61,552 nt of DNA, taken from positions 74,131-135,682 of the forward strand of contig DGSL01000027.1 in assembly GCA_002393965.1 (NCBI GenBank). The letters are read 5' to 3'. Positions within the stretch are counted from its first letter, which is position 1. Each line of letters begins with the position of its first letter. The notes beneath the pieces were generated by a model, which searched no databases, had not been told where the DNA came from, and saw only the letters and a list, made by a program, of their open reading frames with translations. The position numbers were made by a program, and so were the translations under genes. The stretch is from Bacteroidales bacterium UBA4363. GTDB taxonomy: Bacteria; Bacteroidota; Bacteroidia; Bacteroidales; Paludibacteraceae. Below are positions 27,395 through 35,813 of this stretch, piece after piece.

Positions 27395-28264
27395 ATGTCT
27401 GTCACAGTAGAAATAGACGATCATTCGGGTTTCTGTTTTGGCGTGACCACAGCCATAAGGAAAGCTGAGGAAGAGTTGAACAAGGGCGGCACGCTTTATT
27501 GTTTAGGTGATATCGTCCACAATGGTGAGGAGGTCAAGCGTCTGGAGCATTTGGGGCTTGTCACCATCAATCACGAGCAGTTTGCGCAACTCCAGAACTC
27601 AGTGGTCCTATTTCGCGCGCACGGTGAGCCACCTTCTACCTACCGTGTAGCTCAGGAGAACGGCATTACCCTGATTGATGCGACGTGTCCAGTCGTGTTG
27701 CGTCTGCAACAGAAAATCAAACGCACCTACGATGCCAAAGGGGAGGATATGCAGATTGTCATATTTGGCAAGCGAGGTCATGCAGAGGTGAACGGTTTGG
27801 TTGGTCAGACCAATGATGAGGCTATCGTAGTCGAATCCCAGGAAGATCTCCCGCTGATAGACCGAGACAAACATGTCACGCTCTTTTCGCAGACCACCAA
27901 GTCTCTTGAAGAATACAATCATTTGTCAAAGCGCATAGGGGCGTACTTAAAAGCCGGGAAGCAGTGTCTGTTTAATGACACGATCTGTCGTCAGGTTGCC
28001 AATCGAATTCCCAACATCCGTCACTTTGCCTCGTCCCATGATTTAATTCTTTTTGTCAGTGGGAAGAAGAGTTCGAATGGAAAAATTCTGTTCACGGAAT
28101 GTCAGCGGGTCAATCCGAAAAGTCATTTCATATCAGGGCCGGACGAGTTGAATCCTTCGTGGTTAGACTCCTCGGTACGTACGATAGGCATCTGCGGAGC
28201 GACGTCTACGCCCAAGTGGCTGATGGAGCAGGTGCGCAGGCAATTAGAGACGAGAGTAGAATAA
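27395..28264 (+). CDS. ispH: 4-hydroxy-3-methylbut-2-enyl diphosphate reductase
   Basis: Last enzyme of the MEP isoprenoid pathway, a 4Fe-4S protein. 289 residues. The three cluster Cys are in GFCFGV (Cys14), DATCPVV and DTICRQV. Other conserved motifs are RAHGEPP, KRGHAEVNGLVGQT and SGKKSSNG. It sits in the porQ-cmk-ispH-pfkA run; pfkA follows after 36 nt. Confidence 0.97.
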   Translation: MSVTVEIDDHSGFCFGVTTAIRKAEEELNKGGTLYCLGDIVHNGEEVKRLEHLGLVTINHEQFAQLQNSVVLFRAHGEPPSTYRVAQENGITLIDATCPVVLRLQQKIKRTYDAKGEDMQIVIFGKRGHAEVNGLVGQTNDEAIVVESQEDLPLIDRDKHVTLFSQTTKSLEEYNHLSKRIGAYLKAGKQCLFNDTICRQVANRIPNIRHFASSHDLILFVSGKKSSNGKILFTECQRVNPKSHFISGPDELNPSWLDSSVRTIGICGATSTPKWLMEQVRRQLETRVE

Positions 28265-28300
28265 ACAGAAATACAGAACCAATATAGAGAAATACAAGAT

Positions 28301-29275
28301 ATGAGAAAAATTAATTGTATAGGAGTTCTGACATCGGGAGGAGACGCTCCCGGAATGAATGCTGCCATCCGAGCCGTCACGCGAACGGCCTTGTTCAACC
28401 ACATGCAGGTCAAGGGTATCTATCATGGTTATCATGGTCTCATCAACGATGAGGTCTTTGAGTTTCGCAGTGAGAACGTCAGCAATATCATCCAACGTGG
28501 AGGAACGATCCTGAAGACCGCGCGTTGCCCTGAGTTCCGTGATTATGAAGGTCGTCGCCGAGCCTATGACATGTTGCGTAAAGAGAAGATAGACGCTCTC
28601 GTCGTCATAGGTGGGAACGGAACCTTCTCCGGGGCGCGTGAATTCGGAGATGAATTCGACTTTCCAATAGTAGGAGTTCCCGGCACGATAGACAATGACC
28701 TTTATGGAACCGACTCCACGATCGGTTATGACACAGCGCTTAATACGATAGTCCGTGCTGTTGACCAAATCAAAGATACGGCGGAATCCCACGAACGTCT
28801 TTTCCTGATAGAGGTGATGGGTCGTGATGCAGGTTTTCTGGCGTTGAACGGAGCTCTTGCGACCGGATCGGAGGCTGCGGTGATTCCTGAAATTGCGACC
28901 TCAGAGGACTTGTTAGAGCATCTTATACAGAATGGGTTCCGTAAGCGCAAGAAGAGTTCTATCGTACTTGTGTCGGAGAGTGATGCCACGGGTGGCGCTC
29001 AGGGAGTTGCCAAGCGTCTTCGTGAGAACGGTTATGAGCCTCATGTTACCATACTGGGGCATGTCCAGCGCGGAGGAACACCGACGGCCAGTGACCGAGT
29101 TCTGGCGTGTCGTACGGGTGTTGCAGCCGTAGATGCCCTGCTTGAGGGTCAGCGTGGATGCATGATAGGCATCAAGGACGATCAGATTGTCTATGTTCCG
29201 TTTTCGGAAGCGATAAAAGGAGAGAAGCCGTTGGATCATCATCTTATTGACATTCTTCGTGTTCTTTGTATTTGA
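28301..29275 (+). CDS. pfkA: ATP-dependent 6-phosphofructokinase
   Basis: Glycolytic phosphofructokinase, group A, cytoplasmic. 324 residues with [16 protein letters not shown] (ATP site), GGNGTFSGA (here G-G-N-G rather than G-G-D-G-S), [16 protein letters not shown] (fructose-6-phosphate and catalytic Asp), [11 protein letters not shown] and [20 protein letters not shown] in place of GGDGS is a notable change at the magnesium/ATP loop: the usual Asp is replaced by Asn, a variant also seen in other PFKs. The call is firm, but ATP versus PPi preference is not proven. Confidence 0.93.
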   Translation: MRKINCIGVLTSGGDAPGMNAAIRAVTRTALFNHMQVKGIYHGYHGLINDEVFEFRSENVSNIIQRGGTILKTARCPEFRDYEGRRRAYDMLRKEKIDALVVIGGNGTFSGAREFGDEFDFPIVGVPGTIDNDLYGTDSTIGYDTALNTIVRAVDQIKDTAESHERLFLIEVMGRDAGFLALNGALATGSEAAVIPEIATSEDLLEHLIQNGFRKRKKSSIVLVSESDATGGAQGVAKRLRENGYEPHVTILGHVQRGGTPTASDRVLACRTGVAAVDALLEGQRGCMIGIKDDQIVYVPFSEAIKGEKPLDHHLIDILRVLCI

Positions 29276-29290
29276 CACGTTGGTTTTTCC

Positions 29291-29298
29291 TATATTTG
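29291..29298 (+). promoter_or_regulatory. -7 element of the DUF4831 gene
   Basis: TATATTTG, 28 bp before the ATG at 29326. Candidate TTTG elements upstream lie at 16 or 22 bp, so the -33 is uncertain. Confidence 0.5.
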
Positions 29299-29325
29299 TA
29301 AAGAAAAAAATCCCAAACTTATCCC

Positions 29326-30351
29326 ATGACACGTTATTTCATTGCGACGGTCCTGTTTTTAGCCTTCAATGTGGTATCACAAGCGGCGGTCAAGTCGTCG
29401 GGCAAACACAGTGACCCCCAGGTTGTCTATGCTCTTCCGAAAACGGTTCTTGCCATAGAAGTTGAGTTGGAGCGTACAGAAACGAAGGTAGGTCCCTATT
29501 ATCGTTATGCAAACCGGTATCTACGTCTTAAGGATGTTGCCACAGAGGACCAAGTCACATGGCGTCTGAAGTCGGTCAATGTCAAGCCGGCAGCGGAACC
29601 CGATAAGGAAAAGACGTTTAAGGTATCGTCGGCAAAGGGTCTCTGGTTGAATGAGAAGGGCATTATCTGCGGACTGAATATCGCGCCGCAGAAGGCTGGG
29701 ACCGATTCGGTCGGAAGTTATGAAAGCAAGATAGAGTTGCAGGATAATCAGTTTGATCCATCCGCCTATTATGAGGAGCAGATTTCTGCCACTTCGGATG
29801 CCCGTGAGGCAGAACTGGCGGCGCAGCAGATCTATCGAATCCGCGAGTCTCGTCTCTCGTTAGCCACAGGAGACATGACCAAGTTGCCGTCGGATGGGAA
29901 GTCGATGCAACTGATGTTCGACGAGATGAATCGTGCGGAGTCCGCTCTGATGTCGCTGTTTGAAGGGAAGAAGAATACCACGTCGGTCAAGAAGATCATC
30001 CTGTACACCCCGGCAAAGAAAAGTGTCGGAGGAGAGGTTGTTTTCCGTGTTTCGAAAAAGGGAGGAGTCGTAGGTCGAGATGACCTTTCCGGTACGCCGG
30101 TCTATATCTCGATTACGGCGAAGAAGAGTGAGATTCCATCTGCGGTTACGTCCACGGGCGAACTCTTTTATAACCTGCCAGGATCGGCGAGAGTTGAACT
30201 TACGATGGACAATCAGACGCTCTTTGATGCGGATCTTCTCATAGCACAGATGGGAAGTATTCAGGCTTTGCCTTCCTCGTACAAGAGTTCCGGACTTCGT
30301 TATAATCCGATTACGGGTGCGCTTGTAGGAATTGAACCGGCAGGGAAGTAG
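29326..30351 (+). CDS. DUF4831 family secreted protein
   Basis: 341 residues with a signal peptide (YFIATVLFLAFNVVSQAA). The start of the mature part reads VVYALPKTVLAIEVELERT, followed by PYYRYANRYL and a C-terminal part ending NPITGALVGIEP, all features of DUF4831. This family is found in Bacteroidota and has no known function; by its signal it is periplasmic or outer-membrane associated. It has its own promoter and ends in a strong terminator, so is probably monocistronic. Confidence 0.85.
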   Translation: MTRYFIATVLFLAFNVVSQAAVKSSGKHSDPQVVYALPKTVLAIEVELERTETKVGPYYRYANRYLRLKDVATEDQVTWRLKSVNVKPAAEPDKEKTFKVSSAKGLWLNEKGIICGLNIAPQKAGTDSVGSYESKIELQDNQFDPSAYYEEQISATSDAREAELAAQQIYRIRESRLSLATGDMTKLPSDGKSMQLMFDEMNRAESALMSLFEGKKNTTSVKKIILYTPAKKSVGGEVVFRVSKKGGVVGRDDLSGTPVYISITAKKSEIPSAVTSTGELFYNLPGSARVELTMDNQTLFDADLLIAQMGSIQALPSSYKSSGLRYNPITGALVGIEPAGK

Positions 30352-30383
30352 ATTTACCAGAACAGATTGGATTTTCTGTATAT

Positions 30384-30432
30384 AGAAGCGTTCGTAAGGC
30401 ATCCTGTCCTGCGGGCGCTTCTTCTTTTTTTT
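30384..30432 (+). terminator. intrinsic terminator after the DUF4831 gene
   Basis: AGAAGCG (30384-30390) pairs with CGCTTCT (30416-30422), followed by TCTTTTTTTT. The long 25-nt loop holds a smaller GC-rich helix. It lies between converging genes. Confidence 0.65.
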
Positions 30433-30450
30433 CTCTGTTGAGGAAAGTTC

Positions 30451-31239
30451 TCATTTCTTCAGTATGCCGGAGAACATACGTCCAGAGTGGATGGAGTCGC
30501 GTCGTGCGGAGAAGAAGAGGTCGGGGCGAGAAAAGGTGCACAGGTCGCTGAAGAAGAGATGTTCAGATGGGATACCCCAATCGGTCAGTTGCATCTGTAT
30601 GATGCCTGAGAGGTTCAGCAGGAAATGTCCGGGCCGCAGGTCCTGATGCTGGAAGAAAGAGTCGTATCTCGGATCCGCCTTTGAGAATGCCTCTTTCACT
30701 TCCTCTCCTACTTCGTACACATGCGCGCTGATATGTGGTCCAACGATGGCATAAAGATGTTGCGGTTGTGTGTGGTAGGTCTGTGCGAGAGAGTGAAAGG
30801 TGTTCAGCAAGATGTTTTTCTGTGTTCCTCTCCATCCGGAGTGGATGGCAGCCATGGCTTGATTCTGAGAATCGTAGAGCAGCACGGGGACGCAGTCGGC
30901 AGTAGTCACAGCCAGGCAGATGCCGGGAAGATCGGTTATGAGCGCATCTACTCCCTCCAGATACTGTTGCTGAACTAATGTATTCAGAGACAGGAAATGG
31001 TCGTCAATGATGTGCACATTGGCGGTGTGTTGTTGGTGCGCGTTGATGAGATGATGTCGAGGTATTCCCAGTTTCCGGCAGAGAATGGCTTGATTCTCCC
31101 TGATATTTTCCGGTTTGTCGTCGCTGAAATTGCCGAGGTTGAGCGAGGTAAAATTTTTCCCTGTACTTACTCCGCCTTCTCTTGTCGTGGTGAAGGCGAG
31201 CAGTCCAGGGAAAGAGTCAAAAAAGTCGTAGGTTATCAA
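30451..31239 (-). CDS. pgeF: peptidoglycan editing factor PgeF (YfiH, polyphenol oxidase family)
   Basis: A cytoplasmic zinc enzyme. YfiH-family proteins remove wrongly incorporated L-Ser or Gly from UDP-MurNAc-dipeptide, and some show laccase or adenosine-directed activity. 262 residues with FTTREGGVSTG, the HQQHTANVH motif, AVTTADCVPVLL (zinc Cys), AAIHSGWRGT (zinc His) and GPHISAHVYEVGEEV. It begins 28 nt after the M28-like gene, so the two probably share a transcript. Confidence 0.92.
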   Translation of the reverse strand: MITYDFFDSFPGLLAFTTTREGGVSTGKNFTSLNLGNFSDDKPENIRENQAILCRKLGIPRHHLINAHQQHTANVHIIDDHFLSLNTLVQQQYLEGVDALITDLPGICLAVTTADCVPVLLYDSQNQAMAAIHSGWRGTQKNILLNTFHSLAQTYHTQPQHLYAIVGPHISAHVYEVGEEVKEAFSKADPRYDSFFQHQDLRPGHFLLNLSGIIQMQLTDWGIPSEHLFFSDLCTFSRPDLFFSARRDSIHSGRMFSGILKK

Positions 31240-31267
31240 TTCAGGATCGGTTCGTTATTCTCTGTTT

Positions 31268-32722
31268 TCAGTTTGCTACCTTAGCACCTTGAGCCGGACC
31301 TTTTGGTACGGTTGCGCCCTGAGTCGGTCCTTTTGGAGCATTTGCCCCTTGTGCCGGACCTTTGACTGGAACGACAGGAGCTTTGAACTTGATTGTCTCC
31401 AGATAGCGGATGAAGAGGGAATTCATTTCAGCAAAGCGGGTGTAGGGGAGGAGGTCTGGGTTATCCTTCAGGTTATGGTAGTTATAGAATCCCCCTACGG
31501 AGTAGATAAAGAACGACTTTTCAATTCCTTTGTCCTTAAAGAACCAGTGTTCGTTCATCTTGGCATCCTTCTTTGCTTCGACGTCCGGTACGAACTTGTA
31601 TTGTTTAGCGATTTTCTGGATTGGAGCGACCACTTCGGGGTGTTGTGCGCCGTTTACGATTTTGATTCCTTTCGATCCGTTACCCATCAGGTCAAAGGAG
31701 AACACGTACTTTATCTTATCGAGTTCTATGGCGGGGTATCGCAGGAAGGTCCGAACACCCTTATACCCCACTTCGTTGCCAGAGAAGGCGATAAAGAGCA
31801 TGGAGTAGGCTGGTTTGATCATCTGGAAATGCTTGGCAAGAGAGAGCATCATGGCAACACCTGAAGCGCCATTGTTTGCACCAGGGTATGGAGTTCCACC
31901 CATGGTTCCAAGATGGTCGTAGTGGCAGCAAACTACGACGAAAGAGTCGGGAACCGCCATGCCACGAATCACGCCGACCACGTTATACGTTGTCTGTTCC
32001 ATCAGTTGCGCATCGATGTCTAATTTGACGTTTGTAATGCTTTCGATGTCGTCAACCGGTTTTTTCAGGTATATGACGGGTCTCATGCCCTGTTTGGTAG
32101 ATATGTTCCATCGGTCGTTGCGTGTGGTATCATAGATAATGACCGCCTTCACCTGTGTGTTTACGTCCGTCTTGAATTGTTCAATCAGTTCGTTGATTTT
32201 TGTAGCCTCGGTATAGGTTTCTCCCGAGTAGCGAGTGGTATTATCGACGATGATAACGTTCCCTTTCGCCTGACGCAGTTTGTCGAGTCGTGTCATGGCA
32301 TTGGACAGTTGCTGTCGATTGATGATGGTTGCGGTAAAATTGCCGCTAACGCCAGGGGAAGATGGTTCGATCTGGAAATCCTCTCCCGGCATCAGGTAGT
32401 CATTGTTCAGCTGAACGGTCATGGCACCAGAGAAGGCGTTGGTCTTGACGGTGAAAGGCTGTCGGTACTGTCCTCCGACCGCCTCGACCCCCATTGACTG
32501 GAATTCGTTGACAATATAGTCAGCCGCCAGTTTATTTCCCGCTTTGCCATATCCACGTCCAGCCATGGCATTGGAACAAAGGTTCTGGGTTACTTCCCGG
32601 GCATAGTCCCATTCTTCGCTTGGTTTTTCCGGTGCAAGGCTGTCCGGATAATAGAGGTCGTCCTGAGCAAAGGAGCAGAGAGCCACGGCAAAAGCCAAAA
32701 GGGTCATGAGTTGTTTTTTCAT
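31268..32722 (-). CDS. secreted M28-fold protein with altered active-site residues
   Basis: 484 residues: a signal peptide (LLAFAVALCSFAQ), a PA-domain-like insert (about 95-230) and an M28 aminopeptidase fold. Metal ligands seen are His and Asp of HYDHLG, the Asp of FSFDLMG and the late His of NYHNLKD. However, the bridging Asp motif, usually GANDN or GADDN followed by SG, reads GANNGASG. The usual FSGEE pair reads FSGNE, so the general-base Glu is Asn. This suggests loss or change of peptidase activity. The C-terminal 34 residues are three repeats of about 10 (KGPAQGA or KGPTQGA). Upstream of pgeF. Confidence 0.87.
   Translation of the reverse strand: MKKQLMTLLAFAVALCSFAQDDLYYPDSLAPEKPSEEWDYAREVTQNLCSNAMAGRGYGKAGNKLAADYIVNEFQSMGVEAVGGQYRQPFTVKTNAFSGAMTVQLNNDYLMPGEDFQIEPSSPGVSGNFTATIINRQQLSNAMTRLDKLRQAKGNVIIVDNTTRYSGETYTEATKINELIEQFKTDVNTQVKAVIIYDTTRNDRWNISTKQGMRPVIYLKKPVDDIESITNVKLDIDAQLMEQTTYNVVGVIRGMAVPDSFVVVCCHYDHLGTMGGTPYPGANNGASGVAMMLSLAKHFQMIKPAYSMLFIAFSGNEVGYKGVRTFLRYPAIELDKIKYVFSFDLMGNGSKGIKIVNGAQHPEVVAPIQKIAKQYKFVPDVEAKKDAKMNEHWFFKDKGIEKSFFIYSVGGFYNYHNLKDNPDLLPYTRFAEMNSLFIRYLETIKFKAPVVPVKGPAQGANAPKGPTQGATVPKGPAQGAKVAN
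31271..31363 (-). repeat. 30-nt tandem coding repeat, three units
   Basis: Encodes KGPAQGANAP, KGPTQGATVP and KGPAQGAKVAN at the C-terminus of the M28-like protein. The Pro/Gly/Ala-rich tail resembles a flexible or wall-spanning segment rather than a folded domain. Confidence 0.85.
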
Positions 32723-32756
32723 ATCGGTATTATGATTTTTTTCTTGACAGAGGCAG

Positions 32757-32848
32757 AAAAGGTTATTTTCAATAGACCTTTTCTCGCCTCCGCATAACCC
32801 AAATAAATTTGGTTTTTGCTTTCGGCTTAACGAAAAGGTTTATTTTTT
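32757..32848. repeat. dispersed intergenic element, copy A (about 90 bp)
   Basis: Matches copy B at 53078-53169 at roughly 85% over 90 bp, in the same orientation. A 25-nt stretch around 32819-32843 is identical. Each copy has outer CCTTTTC/GAAAAGG arms and an inner AT-rich palindrome (here AACCCAAAT and ATTTGGTT). Here it lies between a predicted -7 element and the M28-like gene. Confidence 0.8.
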
Positions 32849-32877
32849 CTGAGTCTATCTTTAAAGTAGTAGACTTA

Positions 32878-32885
32878 CAAATTTA
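32878..32885 (-). promoter_or_regulatory. -7 element upstream of the M28-like gene
   Basis: TAAATTTG read leftward, 156 bp before the ATG at 32722. If used, copy A of the dispersed element would lie in the transcribed leader. No good -33 element is seen. Confidence 0.35.
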
Positions 32886-32973
32886 GGAAAATCTGTTCAA
32901 AAATATTGCCATACTGTGTTTCTTACGAGAAAAAAGAGCGTTCATCGGTTTGAGAAAGAGTGTGAGTTATCTC

Positions 32974-33012
32974 AAAAAAAAATGCCGGAAACGATATCTG
33001 TCTCCGGCATTT
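32974..33012 (-). terminator. intrinsic terminator of the coiled-coil lipoprotein gene
   Basis: AAATGCCGGA (32980-32989) and TCCGGCATTT (33003-33012) form a perfect 10-bp stem followed leftward by TTTTTT. Confidence 0.85.
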
Positions 33013-33040
33013 ATCCTAATCTAAGAATGTTTTTTTTGAA

Positions 33041-33907
33041 TTAGTCGGTACGGACGACGAGATATTTAGAGATGCTCCAGAAGTCCTTGGCATTTTTGAT
33101 GACAAGCACTTTGTTTCCGTTTTCCTCGTCGATTTTGTATGACTTGTTAGGGTGTGTAGTCAGGACGGTTGCTTTTTTGCTGTAGAGAGGGATTTTCGTT
33201 GTGTTGCGGATATCGATTTTAACGAAATAGTCGCGATTGAAATCCTTGCGCATAAATTCGCTTTTCTTAAACATGCCGTCTTTGGTCAGGATCTTTTGGT
33301 TCTTGAGTTCCTTTTTGGTTCCAAAAACGTACCATGCGCTGCTGAGTTCGTCCTCCTGCTGTGAGATGATACTGGCCTTTTGAGCCACATCGTCGTTCAG
33401 GCGTCCGACTTCCCCGTCCAGTTGAATGATTCGTTCGTCTTTTTGTTTAATAACATTGGTGAGAGAGTCGATTGCTCCTGCTTTCTGATCCATTTCACCG
33501 GTCAGTCGTTCAATGGTCTTTTGCAGTTCGAGGTTTGCGAGTTCCTGTTTCTTGTTGGTACTTTTCAGTTTATTGGAAAGGCCTTGGAGTTGAGCGAGTT
33601 TATTGCGGTTCTCTTCCAGTTTCTTCGCCATAAGTTGGAGGTTCTGGTTGATGCGTTGTTCTGCATTTCCATTGATATGGTCTCCGTTGGCGTCTTTGTT
33701 GATCAGTTTCTCGGCTTCGGAGATTGCTTGAAAATTGTCGGCAATCTCATTGAGCGTCTTGAGATAGTTCTGCAGGTCTTTGTCTTTGCCAGAGACGACT
33801 GCTTGCAGGGAGTCGTTTTGAGCAAGGAGGTCCTTGTATTCTTGAGATTCCTTAACGCAGGAGGATAATAAAAAAGCAAGGGAGAGGAAGAAGATGATGT
33901 TTTTCAT
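33041..33907 (-). CDS. coiled-coil lipoprotein, function unknown
   Basis: 288 residues. It has a lipoprotein signal (FFLSLAFLLSSC, lipidated Cys about residue 17). A long coiled coil of about 170 residues follows, rich in Q, K, E, N and D with few aromatics (NQNLQLMAKKLEENRNKLAQ, LQKTIERLTGEMDQK). The C-terminal 85-residue globular part contains AWYVFGTKKELKNQKIL, SYKIDEENGNKVLVIKNAKD and FWSISKYLVVRTD. Proteins of this layout occur across Bacteroidota; some Capnocytophaga relatives are called collagen-binding adhesins (Cbp1-like), but I cannot confirm that here. It has its own promoter and terminator. Confidence 0.75.
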   Translation of the reverse strand: MKNIIFFLSLAFLLSSCVKESQEYKDLLAQNDSLQAVVSGKDKDLQNYLKTLNEIADNFQAISEAEKLINKDANGDHINGNAEQRINQNLQLMAKKLEENRNKLAQLQGLSNKLKSTNKKQELANLELQKTIERLTGEMDQKAGAIDSLTNVIKQKDERIIQLDGEVGRLNDDVAQKASIISQQEDELSSAWYVFGTKKELKNQKILTKDGMFKKSEFMRKDFNRDYFVKIDIRNTTKIPLYSKKATVLTTHPNKSYKIDEENGNKVLVIKNAKDFWSISKYLVVRTD

Positions 33908-33957
33908 TATTGATTAAAAGGTTTTTTTGTTTTCAAAATTATGAAAAAAGTCCGATA

Positions 33958-33989
33958 CAAAAATACGTTTTATTTTGACAAACCGCCAA
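33958..33989 (-). promoter_or_regulatory. promoter of the coiled-coil lipoprotein gene
   Basis: TATTTTTG (complement of 33958-33965) with TTGG 20 bp upstream (complement of 33986-33989). The upstream element lies inside the 3' end of rsmI. Confidence 0.6.
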
Positions 33990-34644
33990 TTATCAGTACA
34001 AATTCTCCTTTAGGGGGTGTCAGAGTAAAGTGTTCAATCAGTTCAGCAAGCGAACCGTGAACAGATTCTTCGTGTAGTTTTGATATTTCGCGAGAAACAG
34101 AAGCTCTACGTTCAGGTCCTAAAACTTCGGCTAACTGAGAGAGCGTCTTAAGGATGCGGAACGGAGATTCGTAGATGATAATGGTCCGTTTCTCCTCTGA
34201 AAGTTCTTTCAGTCTGGTCTGTCGCCCTTTTTTTACCGGAAGGAATCCCTCGAAACAGAATCGGTCGGAGGGCAGTCCGGAATTGACCAAGGCTGGTACG
34301 AATGCTGTTGCTCCAGGCAGGCATTGAACCTCGATATCCTGGGCTATGCAAGCCCGGACGAGCAGAAATCCCGGGTCTGAGATAGCGGGAGTACCTGCGT
34401 CAGAGATCAGAGCGGCTGTCTCGCCTGCCTGAATGCGTCGGACTACGGCCTCTGTTGTCTGGTGTTCGTTGAACTTATGGTGGGAAGTCATGGGGGTATG
34501 GATGTCGTAATGTTTCAGCAGGACGGAGGATGTTCGGGTGTCCTCTGCCAAAACAAAGTCCGCCTCCTTCAATACCTTGATGGCACGAAAGGTCATATCT
34601 TCCAAGTTTCCTACCGGTGTAGGTACGACATATAATTTGCCCAT
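33970..34644 (-). CDS. rsmI: 16S rRNA 2'-O-ribose C1402 methyltransferase
   Basis: An SAM-dependent tetrapyrrole-methylase-fold enzyme that, with RsmH, modifies C1402 in the decoding centre. 224 residues with LYVVPTPVGNLEDMTFRAI, AEDTRTSSVLLKHY, ALISDAGTPAISDPG and CLPGATAFVPALV. It is shorter than E. coli RsmI (286) and ends soon after PPKGEFVLIIGG, so it lacks the C-terminal extension, as is common in this phylum. It starts 10 nt after the repeat protein gene. Confidence 0.96.
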   Translation of the reverse strand: MGKLYVVPTPVGNLEDMTFRAIKVLKEADFVLAEDTRTSSVLLKHYDIHTPMTSHHKFNEHQTTEAVVRRIQAGETAALISDAGTPAISDPGFLLVRACIAQDIEVQCLPGATAFVPALVNSGLPSDRFCFEGFLPVKKGRQTRLKELSEEKRTIIIYESPFRILKTLSQLAEVLGPERRASVSREISKLHEESVHGSLAELIEHFTLTPPKGEFVLIIGGLSK

Positions 34645-34654
34645 AGTGTATTTT

Positions 34655-35644
34655 TCAGAATCGGCGACTTAAAAGAATCAAGAAATCGCGTACGGTTTCG
34701 TTCTCAGGGTCCCAGTCGAAGTGGTCGTTGATAAAATCCTCTGCGGCATAGATATCAGAGCAGGCATCGATGGAGTCAATGGCAGCGTTCATTGTTTCTG
34801 CGTTATTATCGAACAGTTCGCGCTGGAAGCGGAAGCGGTCGCCCATGGAGATTGCCTTTCGCAGGGATTCGATTTTCGTGTTCGCCATCCGGTCTGCCAG
34901 TGCCTTCTTGTTCTGAGAGATGATGCGTTCCACTTTTGTTTCTCTTGTGCCGATAACGCTTTCGGTCTTGGTCGGTCTTATTTCGGTGCGATCGATAAGT
35001 GTTTTCTGTGTATGAGAAGAGGTGGAATGGGGTGTCTGTTTCTGTTTTTCCTGTTCAGCGATTATCTGTTGTCTTTTCCTCTCTTCTTCCTCGGCGATTC
35101 TGCGCTGTTCTTCTTCAGCGATTAGCTGTTGTCTTTTCTTCTCTTCTTCCTCGGCGATTCTGCGCTGTTCTTCTTCAGCGATTAGCTGTTGTCTTTTCCT
35201 CTCTTCTTCCTCGGTGATTCTGCGCTGTTCTTCTTCAGCGATTAGCTGTTGTCTTTTTCTCTCTTCTTCCTCGGCGATTCTGCGCTGTTCTTCTTCAGCG
35301 ATTAACTGTTGTCTTTTCCTCTCTTCTTCCTCGGCGATTCTGCGCTGTTCTTCTTCAGCGATTAGCTGTTGTCTTTTCCTCTCTTTTTCCTCGGCGATTC
35401 TGCGTTGTTCTTCTTCAGCGATTAGCTGTTGTCTTTTCCGTTCTTCTTCCTCGGCGATGGTTGCCTCTCTTTGTTGTTTGTATTCAGAAAGGCGTTGCAG
35501 GTTGTTGACGATGTCAACGGCCTTGTCCGACGCCAGGCGGATGACGGTCGGGGTTGGGAATCCCGTCTCATTGAGACCTTCTGCGATAAGAGAAAGTTCG
35601 CGAATATCTTTCTGTATGAGAGCGATGTAAGTTTCTTCAGTCAT
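34655..35644 (-). CDS. coiled-coil protein with seven 20-residue tandem repeats, function unknown
   Basis: 329 residues, no signal peptide, so cytoplasmic. A 60-residue N-terminal helical domain (IALIQKDIRELSLIAEGLNE) precedes about 140 residues of near-identical repeats of EEEQRRIAEEEERKRQQLIA, which predict one long, highly charged single helix or coiled coil. A linker rich in T and S follows, then a compact C-terminal domain (DRFRFQRELFDNNAETMNAA, DFINDHFDWDPENETVRDFL). The two end domains resemble those of Bacteroidota proteins with far shorter linkers. It is transcribed just ahead of rsmI. Confidence 0.8.
   Translation of the reverse strand: MTEETYIALIQKDIRELSLIAEGLNETGFPTPTVIRLASDKAVDIVNNLQRLSEYKQQREATIAEEEERKRQQLIAEEEQRRIAEEKERKRQQLIAEEEQRRIAEEEERKRQQLIAEEEQRRIAEEEERKRQQLIAEEEQRRITEEEERKRQQLIAEEEQRRIAEEEEKKRQQLIAEEEQRRIAEEEERKRQQIIAEQEKQKQTPHSTSSHTQKTLIDRTEIRPTKTESVIGTRETKVERIISQNKKALADRMANTKIESLRKAISMGDRFRFQRELFDNNAETMNAAIDSIDACSDIYAAEDFINDHFDWDPENETVRDFLILLSRRF
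35053..35460 (-). repeat. 60-nt tandem coding repeat, about seven copies
   Basis: Seven units of exactly 60 nt, of which the inner five or six differ by only one or two bases each. The leftmost is partly degenerate. Both the length and the low divergence suggest active slippage or unequal crossing-over; each gain or loss keeps the frame. Confidence 0.95.
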
Positions 35645-35776
35645 CTTCTTTTTTTATTATCTTTGTCTTTCAGAGATTCTATCTCTTGGAGTCAGGTTTT
35701 GAACTTTTCGTGCGTTTTGATATTGTGAGTCAGAGTCCAGAATGGAAGTTCCATCCTAACTCTGTCGGTTTGCGTA

Positions 35777-35784
35777 CAAAGATA
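35777..35784 (-). promoter_or_regulatory. -7 element upstream of the repeat protein gene
   Basis: TATCTTTG read leftward, 132 bp before the ATG. No clear -33 element. The rest of 35645-35813 shows nothing else. Confidence 0.4.
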
Positions 35785-35813
35785 GCAAAAAGAAAAAGGT
35801 ACCGTTAATTGTT

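Noticed and set aside
35053..35460. A CRISPR-like array at the 60-nt repeats
   Set aside because: Units are contiguous without unique spacers and are in-frame coding; no cas genes.
35022..35630. 202-codon Ser/Leu/Cys-rich frame opposite the 60-nt repeats
   Set aside because: It is the mirror of the EEEQRR repeat; the period of 60 nt keeps many frames open. No independent evidence.
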